Assembly (NCBI RefSeq): GCF_000369405.1 | Contig: NZ_KB849998.1 | Location: forward strand, 180,579 to 244,578 | Origin: Acinetobacter sp. ANC 3929 | GTDB taxonomy: Bacteria; Pseudomonadota; Gammaproteobacteria; Pseudomonadales; Moraxellaceae | Direction: 5' to 3' | Length of the DNA: 64,000 bases | Shown here: positions 31,198-39,718 of the stretch, in pieces | Numbering within the stretch: position 1 is the stretch's first letter | How the letters are laid out: every line of letters starts with the position of its first letter | Notes under the pieces: generated by a model | What the model was told of the DNA's origin: nothing | Seen by the model: only the letters and a program-made list of their open reading frames with translations | Databases searched by the model: none | Made by a program: the position numbers and the translations under genes

Positions 31198-31229
31198 CAA
31201 CATCTAAATCCAAGATTTAAGGAAAAACA

Positions 31230-31688
31230 ATGAGCGAAGAACAAGTTCAACCACAACTCGCGTTAGAACGTATCTATACAAAAGACATCTCTTTTGAAGT
31301 TCCTGGTGCGCAAGTATTTACTAAGCAATGGCAACCAGAGTTGAACATCAATTTATCTTCTGCTGCAGAAAAAATTGATGCTACTCACTATGAAGTGTCT
31401 TTAAAAGTTGTGGTTCAAGCAAACAACGAAAATGAAACTGCATTCATCGTTGATGTCACACAATCAGGTATTTTCTTGGTTGATGGTGTAGAAGAAGATC
31501 GCCTTCCATACATCTTAGGTGCGTATTGCCCAAATATCTTGTTCCCGTTCTTACGTGAAGCGGTAAATGATTTGGTTACTAAAGGCAGCTTCCCACAATT
31601 GTTGCTTACACCAATCAACTTTGATGCTGAGTTTGAAGCAAACATGCAACGCTTACAAACTGATGCAGACGCTCAAGGTCAAGCATAA
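31230..31688 (+). CDS. secB: Protein-export chaperone SecB
   Basis: This 152-residue tetrameric cytosolic chaperone keeps secretory preproteins unfolded and hands them to SecA. Family signatures include [16 protein letters not shown] and the C-terminal [20 protein letters not shown] and [15 protein letters not shown]. It is the last gene of yibN-grxC-secB; a strong terminator follows. Confidence 0.97.
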   Translation: MSEEQVQPQLALERIYTKDISFEVPGAQVFTKQWQPELNINLSSAAEKIDATHYEVSLKVVVQANNENETAFIVDVTQSGIFLVDGVEEDRLPYILGAYCPNILFPFLREAVNDLVTKGSFPQLLLTPINFDAEFEANMQRLQTDADAQGQA

Positions 31689-31704
31689 CGCTTGTATCGA
31701 GAAG

Positions 31705-31737
31705 CAAAAAAACCACAGCATCTGCTGTGGTTTTTTA
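31705..31737 (+). terminator. Rho-independent terminator of secB
   Basis: A long stem AAAACCACAGCA/TGCTGTGGTTTT around 31707-31734 is flanked by A- and T-runs, right after the secB stop. Confidence 0.9.
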
Positions 31738-31774
31738 TAATAATAAAACAATATCAATAAAAAGAGAATCAGCC

Positions 31775-32263
31775 ATGACCACGGCACTTTATCAACTTTG
31801 CCATCAGGTCTTTCCTGAACTTGTCCAAGTTCCTGAGCCAACTCATCCACACAACTTTTATCAATTTATGAATTGGTCCAATACTTTACACTCAAATATC
31901 CAATATGTTGAGTTAAAAGAATATTACGATAATGGCACGGACAAGTGTTATCAATTACAACAAGCTCAAGTTGATATCGAACAACTGAATAACCGGATTG
32001 AAGCAGAAGTTGAACAACTCTTTGCAGAATATACCGATACAACAGCGGATGAGCAAAATGAGATTGATTTTGCTGAACATATCTATGCCATCTTATTTAA
32101 CAATATCTATGCAGTTGCGGAACAACATGGTCTAGCTCTGTTGTTGATCTCAAATGAAAATCCTTATTGGATGCTGGTTCCCGACCTTACTGAACAGATT
32201 GATCGTCTGATTGAAGCATTTAATGCGACTTTTTCTGATGTTGAACTTTATCATTATGTCTAA
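31775..32263 (+). CDS. Conserved-looking protein of unknown function (162 aa)
   Basis: I do not recognise this gene. It is a soluble acidic protein. The ATG at 31775 (MTTALYQLCHQVFPEL) follows AAAGAGAA; the longer frame from 31727 runs back through the secB terminator and is rejected. It is rich in aromatic residues (PHNFYQFMNWSN, NPYWMLVPDL) and has a glutamate-rich helix in the middle. There is no signal peptide. It ends just before the convergent alkB gene, with no clear terminator between. Confidence 0.75.
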   Translation: MTTALYQLCHQVFPELVQVPEPTHPHNFYQFMNWSNTLHSNIQYVELKEYYDNGTDKCYQLQQAQVDIEQLNNRIEAEVEQLFAEYTDTTADEQNEIDFAEHIYAILFNNIYAVAEQHGLALLLISNENPYWMLVPDLTEQIDRLIEAFNATFSDVELYHYV

Positions 32264-32276
32264 TCTGAAAATAGGC

Positions 32277-32885
32277 TTATTCCACAATGGTTCTAAACGT
32301 CAGATTTACCCGTGCAGTATTGACTTTTTGGGTCGGCGGCAATCGATGTAACCAGTAAGTTTGTGTGGTGTCTTTCATCACCAATAAACTGCCATGCTCT
32401 AAATAGAGTTCAACTTTCTCTTTGCTCTGCTTATGTTTAAAAGCAAATTTTCGCTCCGCACCAAAGCTTAATGAGGCAATCGCACCATCTTTTTTGAGAT
32501 CGGTTTCGCCATCACTATGCCACGCCATTCCTTCATCACCACTATGATAAAGATTTAGTAAGCATGAGTTGAACGTTTCACCTGTCAGCCGTTCAACCAG
32601 CTGTTTTAATTCAAGCAATTCCTTGGTCCACGGCAACGCATATTTATTCATATTGGAATAGGTATATTGAAAACGCTGATCCCCATACCAAGCCACTTTA
32701 CGCTTAGTGATGAGCAATTTTCCAAAAATCATAGCCTGATCATTTTCCCATGCAATCGTCTGCATCAGTTGATCAAAATAATAATCAGCTGCCGCTGTCT
32801 GCACCACTTTGCCGTAGTACTGTACAGTCCCATCATAGGGTAAATGATTGTGGTTTGGATCAGCTTCAATATCAAATAGTTGCAT
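32277..32885 (-). CDS. alkB: AlkB-like DNA repair dioxygenase
   Basis: This is a 202-residue Fe(II)/2-oxoglutarate dioxygenase that oxidatively removes methyl groups such as 1-methyladenine from DNA. The iron ligands are the His and Asp in HSDGET, and a His in YWLHRLPP. The 2-oxoglutarate-binding arginines lie in the final RVNLTFR. It is similar in size to AlkB/ABH2-type repair enzymes. Its start overlaps the end of the Ada zinc-domain gene by 14 nt, making it the last gene of the alkylation-repair operon. Confidence 0.94.
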   Translation of the reverse strand: MQLFDIEADPNHNHLPYDGTVQYYGKVVQTAAADYYFDQLMQTIAWENDQAMIFGKLLITKRKVAWYGDQRFQYTYSNMNKYALPWTKELLELKQLVERLTGETFNSCLLNLYHSGDEGMAWHSDGETDLKKDGAIASLSFGAERKFAFKHKQSKEKVELYLEHGSLLVMKDTTQTYWLHRLPPTQKVNTARVNLTFRTIVE

Positions 32886-33117
32886 CTTTCCACTTCTTAT
32901 AGGCTTGCTTCATACAATGTGCGCAAGGCCGATAACCTTGTGCAATTGCTTCATGTTCATCAACAAAAAATACCCGATTCTTTTTCAGCATGCGCTTACC
33001 TGAAGCACAGGTCAATCTGCCATAAATCTTAAGCTGTACATTGCCTGCAAATACAATCTGGTGCTGCTTCAGTTTCTGGTGTAACTCGGTCTGCGTTAAT
33101 TCACCATGTCGCCACAT
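32872..33117 (-). CDS. Stand-alone Ada N-terminal zinc/phosphotriester domain protein
   Basis: This is an 81-residue protein equal to the N-terminal sensor domain of Ada. The motif LTCASGKRML holds the first cysteine (the methyl-accepting Cys38 equivalent in C-x3-KR). KNRVFFVDEHEAIAQGYRPCAHCMK supplies FF, the GYRPC and CxxC zinc ligands. In Ada of E. coli this unit is fused to the AraC-type HTH; here it is free. It starts 4 nt after the preceding oxygenase gene and overlaps alkB by 14 nt, so all four genes are tightly coupled. How methylation of this free unit would act on transcription is open. Confidence 0.85.
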   Translation of the reverse strand: MWRHGELTQTELHQKLKQHQIVFAGNVQLKIYGRLTCASGKRMLKKNRVFFVDEHEAIAQGYRPCAHCMKQAYKKWKDATI

Positions 33118-33121
33118 CAGA

Positions 33122-33859
33122 CTAACTCACAGCATCATGGAAAATAATGCCAAGACTATAGCGTTCGCCTTGGTGAATTGGGCTCACCCCATGCTTGATA
33201 TTGACCCGATAATACCCCTGACTGCCTTTTTCAGGTTTAAATTGAGTGGTGAAAATCAGCATATCGCCTTGTAGGGGCTGTATCACCACTGCTTTAGACT
33301 GTGCTCTTGGGTTTTGTTGAGTAAAGACCAGTTCCCCACCTGTAAAATCGACATTGGGCTGACTCAGCACTATCACCAACTGTAAAGGGAAATAAACCTC
33401 ACCATATAAATCCTGATGCAGCGTATTAAATCCGCCCTGCCCATATTTCAAGATCAGTGGTGTTGCGAGCATTTGTCCATATTGTTGGCATTGCAGTAAA
33501 AATTCAGGATGTGATGATGGAAATGAACGTTCTAGCTTCAATACCCTAAACCATGCATTGGCGATCGGCACCAAATAGGGATAGATCTCATGTCGTATCA
33601 GTTCAACCAAACTCGGCAAAGGATAGGTAAAATACTTGTATTCACCTCGACCAAAGCGATAGCGTTGCATCTCAACAGTTTTACGATACAGCTCCGTTTG
33701 CGGATATGCCTGTTTCAGCATTTCACACTGCTCGGTCGATAAAATCTGCTCAATCAAGACAAAGCCCTGTTGGTGCATTTTTTCAGTAATATCATCCCAA
33801 TCCGCTGCTTGAATCTTATCGATCACCGCTTGGATTTGAGCGAGTTCAGATGGTTGCAT
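33122..33859 (-). CDS. 2-oxoglutarate/Fe(II) oxygenase of the alkylation-repair operon
   Basis: This is a 245-residue oxygenase. The iron site appears as HQDLYGE (His-x-Asp) and a later His in NIKHGVSPI; GERYSLGIIFHD carries the co-substrate arginine. It resembles the family proposed to act in oxidative repair of damaged DNA, a different lineage from AlkB. I chose the ATG at 33859, preceded by GGAAGG, over 33883. It overlaps the end of the ada-like gene by 14 nt. The real substrate is unknown; the operon context supports repair. Confidence 0.82.
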   Translation of the reverse strand: MQPSELAQIQAVIDKIQAADWDDITEKMHQQGFVLIEQILSTEQCEMLKQAYPQTELYRKTVEMQRYRFGRGEYKYFTYPLPSLVELIRHEIYPYLVPIANAWFRVLKLERSFPSSHPEFLLQCQQYGQMLATPLILKYGQGGFNTLHQDLYGEVYFPLQLVIVLSQPNVDFTGGELVFTQQNPRAQSKAVVIQPLQGDMLIFTTQFKPEKGSQGYYRVNIKHGVSPIHQGERYSLGIIFHDAVS

Positions 33860-34691
33860 GTGTTTGCGCACCTTCCCAACCAATCAATGCTATTTTACGA
33901 ATAGTTCCCCATTCGTATCCACCCAATGCACCTGAAGATTGGATGACACGATGACATGGAATCAAAAATGCCACAGGGTTACTGCCAATCGCTGTACCAA
34001 CAGCTCGTGCTGCTTTTGGATGATCAATGGCCTTCGCCAAATCGCCATAAGTGGCCAACTGTCCCATTGGAATTTTAAGTAAGCTTTGCCAAACCTTGAG
34101 CTGAAATTCTGTACCTTTTAAATGCAGTTTAATATCAGACAGTTGCTGTTGATCCTTTTGAAAGAAGGCTAAAGCACTTTGTTGAAAAACATCAGTCTGC
34201 TCAATAAATACTGCTTGCGTAAATTGTGCTTTTAACTGAGCAAAGGCATCGGTTCGATTATTCACAAAACTTAATGAACAGATTCCTTTATGAGTCGATG
34301 CAATCAGCACTTCACCAAATAAGGTTTCTGCAAACTGATAATGAATCGAGAGGCTTTGTCCACCATGTTTATATTCGGCTGGGGTCATCCCTTCAATCTG
34401 AATAAACAGATCATGTAAACGACTGGTGCTGGACAATCCTGTTGCAAATGTTGCATCGAAAATACTGCCCTGCTCTTGTTTCAAAATCTGCTTGGCATGT
34501 TCAATACTTATATACTGCAAAAACTTTTTAGGGCTGGTGCCAACCCATTCAGTAAATAAGCGCTGAAAATGTGCTGGACTTAAATGGATATGTGCTGCAA
34601 CTTCATCCAGTTGCGGTTGCTGCTGAAAATTCTGTTGGATATAAACAATTGCTTGAGCAATACGATCATAGTTACGCTGTTGTGAGGACAT
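33846..34691 (-). CDS. ada: Ada-like AraC-HTH plus O6-methylguanine-DNA methyltransferase
   Basis: This is a 281-residue protein. Residues ~10-105 are an AraC-type HTH (LDEVAAHIHLSPAHFQRLFTEW ... MTPAEYKHGG pattern). Residues ~190-275 are the methyltransferase with the active-site PCHRV preceded by GSNPVAFLI. The N-terminal zinc sensor domain of E. coli Ada is missing and is encoded separately two genes downstream. I chose the ATG at 34691 because GAGGTG lies 5-10 nt upstream; 34709 is an alternative. It removes methyl groups from O6-methylguanine and may activate its own operon (inference). Confidence 0.9.
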   Translation of the reverse strand: MSSQQRNYDRIAQAIVYIQQNFQQQPQLDEVAAHIHLSPAHFQRLFTEWVGTSPKKFLQYISIEHAKQILKQEQGSIFDATFATGLSSTSRLHDLFIQIEGMTPAEYKHGGQSLSIHYQFAETLFGEVLIASTHKGICSLSFVNNRTDAFAQLKAQFTQAVFIEQTDVFQQSALAFFQKDQQQLSDIKLHLKGTEFQLKVWQSLLKIPMGQLATYGDLAKAIDHPKAARAVGTAIGSNPVAFLIPCHRVIQSSGALGGYEWGTIRKIALIGWEGAQTHATI

Positions 34692-34797
34692 ATCATCACC
34701 TCTCATCATTCATATTTTCACTGTAGCAACTTTGCCATTATGTGAAAATCTGAATCATGCTCAGTCTCAATTTGATGTTCTACTTGCCTAAATCCTG

Positions 34798-34830
34798 ATA
34801 AAAAAGCTGCACTCTTTGAGTACAGCTTCA
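34798..34830 (-). terminator. Probable terminator of cybC
   Basis: AAGCTG-C-ACT (34804-34813) pairs with AGT-A-CAGCTT (34819-34828) around a 5-nt loop with one mismatch; a T-run follows on the minus strand. Confidence 0.65.
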
Positions 34831-34859
34831 TCGTTTTATCACCTATCACTTACATATTA

Positions 34860-35237
34860 TTAGTGGGTGTAATACTTATGTCCTTGATCACGTAATTCAG
34901 CAATCTTCTTACCTTGTTTCTTAGCTTCATCCAACTTTCCGGCTTGTACTAAGAGTTTGGCTTTATCAATTTCAACCACAATCTGGTCAAATAAAGATGT
35001 TGAGCTGGATACTTTGTCCGTGGTATTTGGAGCCAGTTTATACTGTTTTGAATGCACGGCAGCTGCGCGCATGTTATCCAAAGCTGCTGTTGCAGCCTGT
35101 GGGTTTGCAGCTTGGTTAAACGCTTTATAATTCTTTCCCAACGTTTTCATATCATCTGCTAATCCAGCAGCCATGGCTGTATGGCTGAATGCAAAAGCAG
35201 ATAACATGACAACTGTGGCTAAAGTTTTTTTAATCAT
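34860..35237 (-). CDS. cybC: Cytochrome b562-like periplasmic protein
   Basis: This is a 125-residue protein with a signal peptide (VVMLSAFAFSHTAMA, cleavage near AMAA). The mature part aligns by eye with cytochrome b562: ADDMKTLGKNYKAF at the start (Met heme ligand), then ALDNMRAAAVHSKQ, and RDQGHKYY at the end (His heme ligand). Both axial ligands of heme are present at the expected ends, so a four-helix b-type heme protein is likely. Its role in the cell is not settled. It lies between coaBC and the ada operon on the same strand, each with its own terminator. Confidence 0.8.
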   Translation of the reverse strand: MIKKTLATVVMLSAFAFSHTAMAAGLADDMKTLGKNYKAFNQAANPQAATAALDNMRAAAVHSKQYKLAPNTTDKVSSSTSLFDQIVVEIDKAKLLVQAGKLDEAKKQGKKIAELRDQGHKYYTH

Positions 35238-35337
35238 TAGGATATCCTATCAAAAACTGTGGCTATGCTTTATTTGTTTAGGCAAAACATGGTGCATTGG
35301 CTTCAAAGCAACAATGATCATTGCTGCTTTAGCATAC

Positions 35338-35368
35338 ATAAAAAATGCAACGAAATCGTTGCATTTTG
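35338..35368 (-). terminator. Rho-independent terminator of coaBC
   Basis: AAAATGCAACG (35342-35352) and CGTTGCATTTT (35357-35367) form an 11-bp stem with loop AAAT; a T-run follows on the minus strand. Confidence 0.88.
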
Positions 35369-35391
35369 ATAAAAAAGATCACGTACAGGTT

Positions 35392-36648
35392 TTACAAACG
35401 ACGACGTAAAGCATCCGCAATCGATTCAACCAATTGCTGCGAAATCTCCTGTTTCGATGCTTTTTCAAGTTCACGCTTTTTCATATGATATGACTGGGCA
35501 AAGAACACGGTCATGGCATTTTCATCTGAGGCAAAACCAATATCTGGACGTGACACATCATTACACGCAATCATATCCAGCTTTTTCGCAACCAGTTTGC
35601 CTGCTGCATATTCCTCAACATTTTGCGTTTCAGCAGCAAAGCCGACCATAAATGGACGTTCTTCTTGCTGAGCAATCGTCGCCACAATATCTGGATTTTT
35701 GACCAATGCGACAGCAAGTTCATCACCTGCTTTCTTAATTTTATGTTCTGCAACTTGAGCGACACGATAGTCTGCGACTGCTGCAGTCGCAATAAAGATG
35801 TCACAGCCTTCTTTAAGCTGATTCATACTGACATCCAACATTTGCATGGCAGAACTGACATTCATACGTTGCACACCATTCGGTGTATCCAAACTGACGG
35901 GACCTGCAACCAAAGTGACTTTAGCCCCTGCAGCATAACATGCTGCTGCCAAAGCAAAGCCCATTTTACCAGTACTGTGGTTTGAAATATAACGAACTGG
36001 ATCAATCGCTTCACGGGTCGGCCCCGCGGTAATGGTGACTCGCTTACCAGCCAATAGACCAAACTTTTCAGCAAGTGCACGTTGTGCCTTATGGAAATAA
36101 GCCGCAACTTGGCGTGCCAAATCTTCAGGCTCAGGCATACGACCTAGACCCACATCACCACAAGCTTGCTCACCTGCATCTGGCATGATCACATGAATGC
36201 CATCTTCAACCAATGTTTGTAAATTGCGTTGTGTCGCTTTGGCCGCCCACATTTGCTGATTCATGGCAGGCGCAACCCAGACAGGTGCTTTGGTTGCCAA
36301 ATATAAAGTACTCAGCAAATCATCGGCCAAACCATTGGCAAATTTTGCAATCGTGTCACAACTGGCAGGCGCAACCAGAACTAAATCCGCCCAACGCGCC
36401 AGTTCAATATGCCCCATGCCTGCTTCGGCTTCAGGGTCAAGCAATTCGGTATGCACAGGATTACCTGAAAGTGCCTGAAAAGTGAGTGGGGTAATAAATG
36501 CTTGTGCGCCATGTGTCATGACCACACGGACATCAAAACCGAAATCTTTTAAACGGCGTACCAGAATGGCACTTTTATAGGCAGCAATACCACCTGTAAC
36601 CGCTAATATAATGTTTTTATGGGGAATAACACTTAGATCAAAGCTCAC
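35392..36648 (-). CDS. coaBC: Bifunctional phosphopantothenoylcysteine decarboxylase/synthetase
   Basis: This is a 418-residue two-domain enzyme of coenzyme A synthesis. The flavin-dependent CoaC half is at ~1-190 (VTGGIAAYKSAILVRRL, and PAMNQQMWA). The CTP-dependent CoaB half follows (ITAGPTREAIDPVRYISNHSTGKMGFALA). The start is GTG at 36648, with AAGG upstream. It is divergent from radC, as the dfp-radC pair is in many gammaproteobacteria. Confidence 0.96.
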   Translation of the reverse strand: MSFDLSVIPHKNIILAVTGGIAAYKSAILVRRLKDFGFDVRVVMTHGAQAFITPLTFQALSGNPVHTELLDPEAEAGMGHIELARWADLVLVAPASCDTIAKFANGLADDLLSTLYLATKAPVWVAPAMNQQMWAAKATQRNLQTLVEDGIHVIMPDAGEQACGDVGLGRMPEPEDLARQVAAYFHKAQRALAEKFGLLAGKRVTITAGPTREAIDPVRYISNHSTGKMGFALAAACYAAGAKVTLVAGPVSLDTPNGVQRMNVSSAMQMLDVSMNQLKEGCDIFIATAAVADYRVAQVAEHKIKKAGDELAVALVKNPDIVATIAQQEERPFMVGFAAETQNVEEYAAGKLVAKKLDMIACNDVSRPDIGFASDENAMTVFFAQSYHMKKRELEKASKQEISQQLVESIADALRRRL

Positions 36649-36844
36649 AAACAGGATACCTTACTGTTGCAGTGGCGCTCACAATAGCATTAAATAAGTT
36701 GATACCCAAGTAGCACCATCAACATTTCCCTCAAACTGCCGATAGAGAATATTATTTAAATGGCAAAAATTAAAAGGAAATTATCCCTGATATTTTTTGT
36801 CTATAAAAATAATAATCATAATAAAATCAAAGGAAAATAAAACA

Positions 36845-37567
36845 GTGAGTCAATCAATAAAAACATGGCCTGAGCAAGAACGCCCAAGAGAACGATTGTT
36901 ATCACAAGGCGCACAAAGCTTATCCGATGCAGAATTGTTGGCGATTTTTCTACGTTCAGGCTCAAAACAACACTCTGCGGTGGAATTGGCGCGTATTTTG
37001 ATTCAACACTTTGGTGGACTTAATTTGATCTTTGATGCCAATCTTGAGGATTTATCACAATTTAATGGGATTGCTTCAACCAAATATGCACAACTGATGG
37101 CCGTGAAAGAATTAGGACGTCGTTATCTGAATAATCATTTCCATCAACAACGACTTTGCCTCGATACATCGACATTGGTCCTCGACTATTTACGTTATGA
37201 GCTTCTGGGTGAGAAACAGGAAGTTTTTGCGGTACTCTGCTTAGATGCTGAACTCAGAAAACTACATTTTAAAAAGCTGTTCTTTGGCTCTCAGCATTCC
37301 TGCAGTGTTTCACTTAATCAAACCTTGCGTTATGTGCTGCAACATCAAGCCAGCCAAATCGTGGTCGCACACAATCATCCTTATGGAATTGCCCAACCGT
37401 CATCTGAAGATATGTATCTGACCCAGCAACTCAAACAAGCCTGTCAACTGCTGGAAATCCATCTGATCGACCATTTTATTATTGCACCCGAAGGGCATTT
37501 TTCCTTTTCTGAACAACAACTGCTCAACCCTATTAAAATCAAGCAATCTAGCCTTGACAAAGCGTAA
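36845..37567 (+). CDS. radC: RadC family JAB-domain protein
   Basis: This is a 240-residue protein of the RadC group. The N-terminal ERPRERLLSQGAQSLSDAELLAIFLRSG is diagnostic. The metalloprotease-like JAMM site is in HNHPYGIAQPSSED (His-x-His-Pro ... Ser-x2-Asp). I chose the GTG at 36845 because AAAGGAAAA precedes it and the family start begins here. Despite the name, a DNA repair role is not well supported. Confidence 0.93.
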   Translation: MSQSIKTWPEQERPRERLLSQGAQSLSDAELLAIFLRSGSKQHSAVELARILIQHFGGLNLIFDANLEDLSQFNGIASTKYAQLMAVKELGRRYLNNHFHQQRLCLDTSTLVLDYLRYELLGEKQEVFAVLCLDAELRKLHFKKLFFGSQHSCSVSLNQTLRYVLQHQASQIVVAHNHPYGIAQPSSEDMYLTQQLKQACQLLEIHLIDHFIIAPEGHFSFSEQQLLNPIKIKQSSLDKA

Positions 37568-37611
37568 ATCAAACAGGAATATCAAGACATAAAATTAATG
37601 ATTCAAATAAC

Positions 37612-38523
37612 ATGATTGTCCGTGACCAGCCGAGTATTTTCAAAGTTTTATTCTCATGGCGAGGGACGATTTTACCCAAAATTTTACCCTCTCTCGGTTT
37701 CGTCATGTTGATCTCCGCCATTATTGGTGGTGTTGAATATGTCAATCTGTACCGTTTCCCCGAAATCCCTTTAGTTGGCTTCACTTTGATTGGTGTAGTG
37801 CTATCTATTTTCTTGGGATTTAAAAATACCGCCTGTTATGATCGTTGGTGGGAAGCACGTAAACTTTGGGGCGTTTTAATCGCGACTTCTCGTCATTTCG
37901 ACCGAGATTGTCGTGTACTCACCCAAGCACGACGCGAACGTATCATTCAAAATGTCATTGTGTTTGCCAACGTCCTGCGTGACCGTCTACGCCATCAAAC
38001 TGCCAATCCAACTGAACTGACTGAAACCAGTGGCCTCAGCCAACAAGCATTGACCCAACTGTATCAACAGCACAATGCACCGCAATACACCTTGAGCCTG
38101 ATTCAATGGGAGCTGTTGCAGGCGATGAAAGAAGGTGAAATCTCGGATATCATTTATACTCAAATGAACCGTCATGTCGCAGCACTCAGTGAAATGCAAA
38201 CCGGCTGTGACCGTATTGCCAATACCCCGATTCCATTTGCCTATTCGGTTTTGCTGAATCGTACTGTGTATTTCTTCTGTTTTATGCTGCCTTTCAGTCT
38301 TGGTTCACTCTTAGGTTTGGTCACACCGCTGCTGGTGGGTATCTTGGCCTATACCTTTCTGGGTCTTGATGCTTTAAGTACTGAAATTGAAGAACCGTTC
38401 GGAACACAAAGTAACGACTTGCCACTGGATGCGATGGTCCGTTCGATTGAAATTGAACTACTGGGCACTTTAGGCCGTCCAACCCCACCACCGATTCAGG
38501 CCCATGACCATAACTTACTCTAA
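37612..38523 (+). CDS. Bestrophin-like channel protein
   Basis: This is a 303-residue membrane protein. FKVLFSWRGTILPKILPSL, the FLGFKNTACYDRWWEARKLWG segment and RTVYFFCFMLPFSLGSL are typical of the bacterial bestrophin group (E. coli YneE). Family members form pentameric ion channels; those of bacteria studied so far favour cations. It starts 44 nt after radC and ends at a terminator. Confidence 0.9.
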   Translation: MIVRDQPSIFKVLFSWRGTILPKILPSLGFVMLISAIIGGVEYVNLYRFPEIPLVGFTLIGVVLSIFLGFKNTACYDRWWEARKLWGVLIATSRHFDRDCRVLTQARRERIIQNVIVFANVLRDRLRHQTANPTELTETSGLSQQALTQLYQQHNAPQYTLSLIQWELLQAMKEGEISDIIYTQMNRHVAALSEMQTGCDRIANTPIPFAYSVLLNRTVYFFCFMLPFSLGSLLGLVTPLLVGILAYTFLGLDALSTEIEEPFGTQSNDLPLDAMVRSIEIELLGTLGRPTPPPIQAHDHNLL

Positions 38524-38525
38524 TT

Positions 38526-38556
38526 TCAATGCCCTCCAATGAGGGCATTTTTATTC
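38526..38556 (+). terminator. Rho-independent terminator of the bestrophin gene
   Basis: AATGCCCTC (38528-38536), loop CAAT, GAGGGCATT (38541-38549), followed by TTTATT. Confidence 0.87.
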
Positions 38557-38568
38557 AAGTTTAATTGC

Positions 38569-39615
38569 TTATATAAACTGTGAGTTGACGATGGATTTAA
38601 ACCGTTCCGTAAATTGCCCATTCCAATAGGGATAATACGGATATGGCGGATAAATCGCACTGATCTGATTTAAACGCTCAGTCTGCTCACCACTCAGTTG
38701 AATCTCTTTGGCCTTGAGATTATCTTGCAGTTGGATTTGATTACGCGCACCAATCAACACACTCGATACGGTCGGACGTTGTAATAACCAATTTAAAGCG
38801 ATCTGAGGAATGCTATATCCCGTTTCTGCTGCAACCTGTTTCAGCACATCAATCACATTATAGAGGTGCGCTTCATTGACTGGCGGTGCAAACTGAACGG
38901 TGTCATGCAGACGACTTTGCGCTGGAATCGGATTTTCTCGGTCAAATTTTCCCGTTAATCGCCCCCAACCGAGCGGACTCCATACCACCGCACCCATTTG
39001 TTGATCGTCATTCAAAGGCATCAGCTCCCATTCATAATCACGCCCAATCAAAGAGTAGTACACCTGATTGACCACAAATTTCTCATAGCCGTATTGTTCT
39101 GCAATCGCTTGTGCCTTCATCAATTGCCAACCCGAAAAATTCGAAGCACCGATATAACGCACCTTACCGCTACGAACCAGTTCATCGAGGGTTTTCATCA
39201 ACTGTGGTAATGCAGTAAAGCTATCAAATTGATGCAATTGCAACACATCAATATAATCTGTTCCCAAGCGGGTTAATGACTGTTCAACCGCAGACAATAA
39301 ATAACGCCGACTAAATCCTGCATCATTCAAATGTTCTGAACTACGAATGCCCACCTTGGTTGAAATAATTGTATGCTGTCGTTCTGATGCCAAAGCCTTG
39401 CCCAACATGCGTTCAGATTCTCCATCCGAATACACATCTGCCGTATCAAAATAATTAATGCCCGCATCTAAACCAGCACGAATCATTTGATTGGCTTCAG
39501 TTTGGCTGGCCTGTCCCCACGCAGCAAAGATTTGTCCCTGCCCACCTAAAGTTCCTGCACCAAATCCCAACTCCGAAACTTTTAAACCAGAGTTTCCTAA
39601 GAAATGATATTTCAT
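38569..39615 (-). CDS. Aldo/keto reductase
   Basis: This is a 348-residue NADPH-dependent oxidoreductase with a TIM-barrel fold. The catalytic tetrad is visible: Asp in NYFDTADVYSDGESE, Tyr in the same segment, Lys in IISTKVGIRS, His in LQLHQFD. The C-terminal cofactor-binding text is SVLIGARNQIQLQDNL. The substrate is unknown. A LysR-type regulator diverges from it 103 bp away and probably controls it. Confidence 0.9.
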   Translation of the reverse strand: MKYHFLGNSGLKVSELGFGAGTLGGQGQIFAAWGQASQTEANQMIRAGLDAGINYFDTADVYSDGESERMLGKALASERQHTIISTKVGIRSSEHLNDAGFSRRYLLSAVEQSLTRLGTDYIDVLQLHQFDSFTALPQLMKTLDELVRSGKVRYIGASNFSGWQLMKAQAIAEQYGYEKFVVNQVYYSLIGRDYEWELMPLNDDQQMGAVVWSPLGWGRLTGKFDRENPIPAQSRLHDTVQFAPPVNEAHLYNVIDVLKQVAAETGYSIPQIALNWLLQRPTVSSVLIGARNQIQLQDNLKAKEIQLSGEQTERLNQISAIYPPYPYYPYWNGQFTERFKSIVNSQFI

Positions 39616-39718
39616 GATCTATCCCTTCAACATGTTTTTGCTTAAATACAAAAATAGCGCTAGGGATTTATTTAAAAAACCACAATAATCAAAAAATACT
39701 TTTCTGATTTTATTGATA

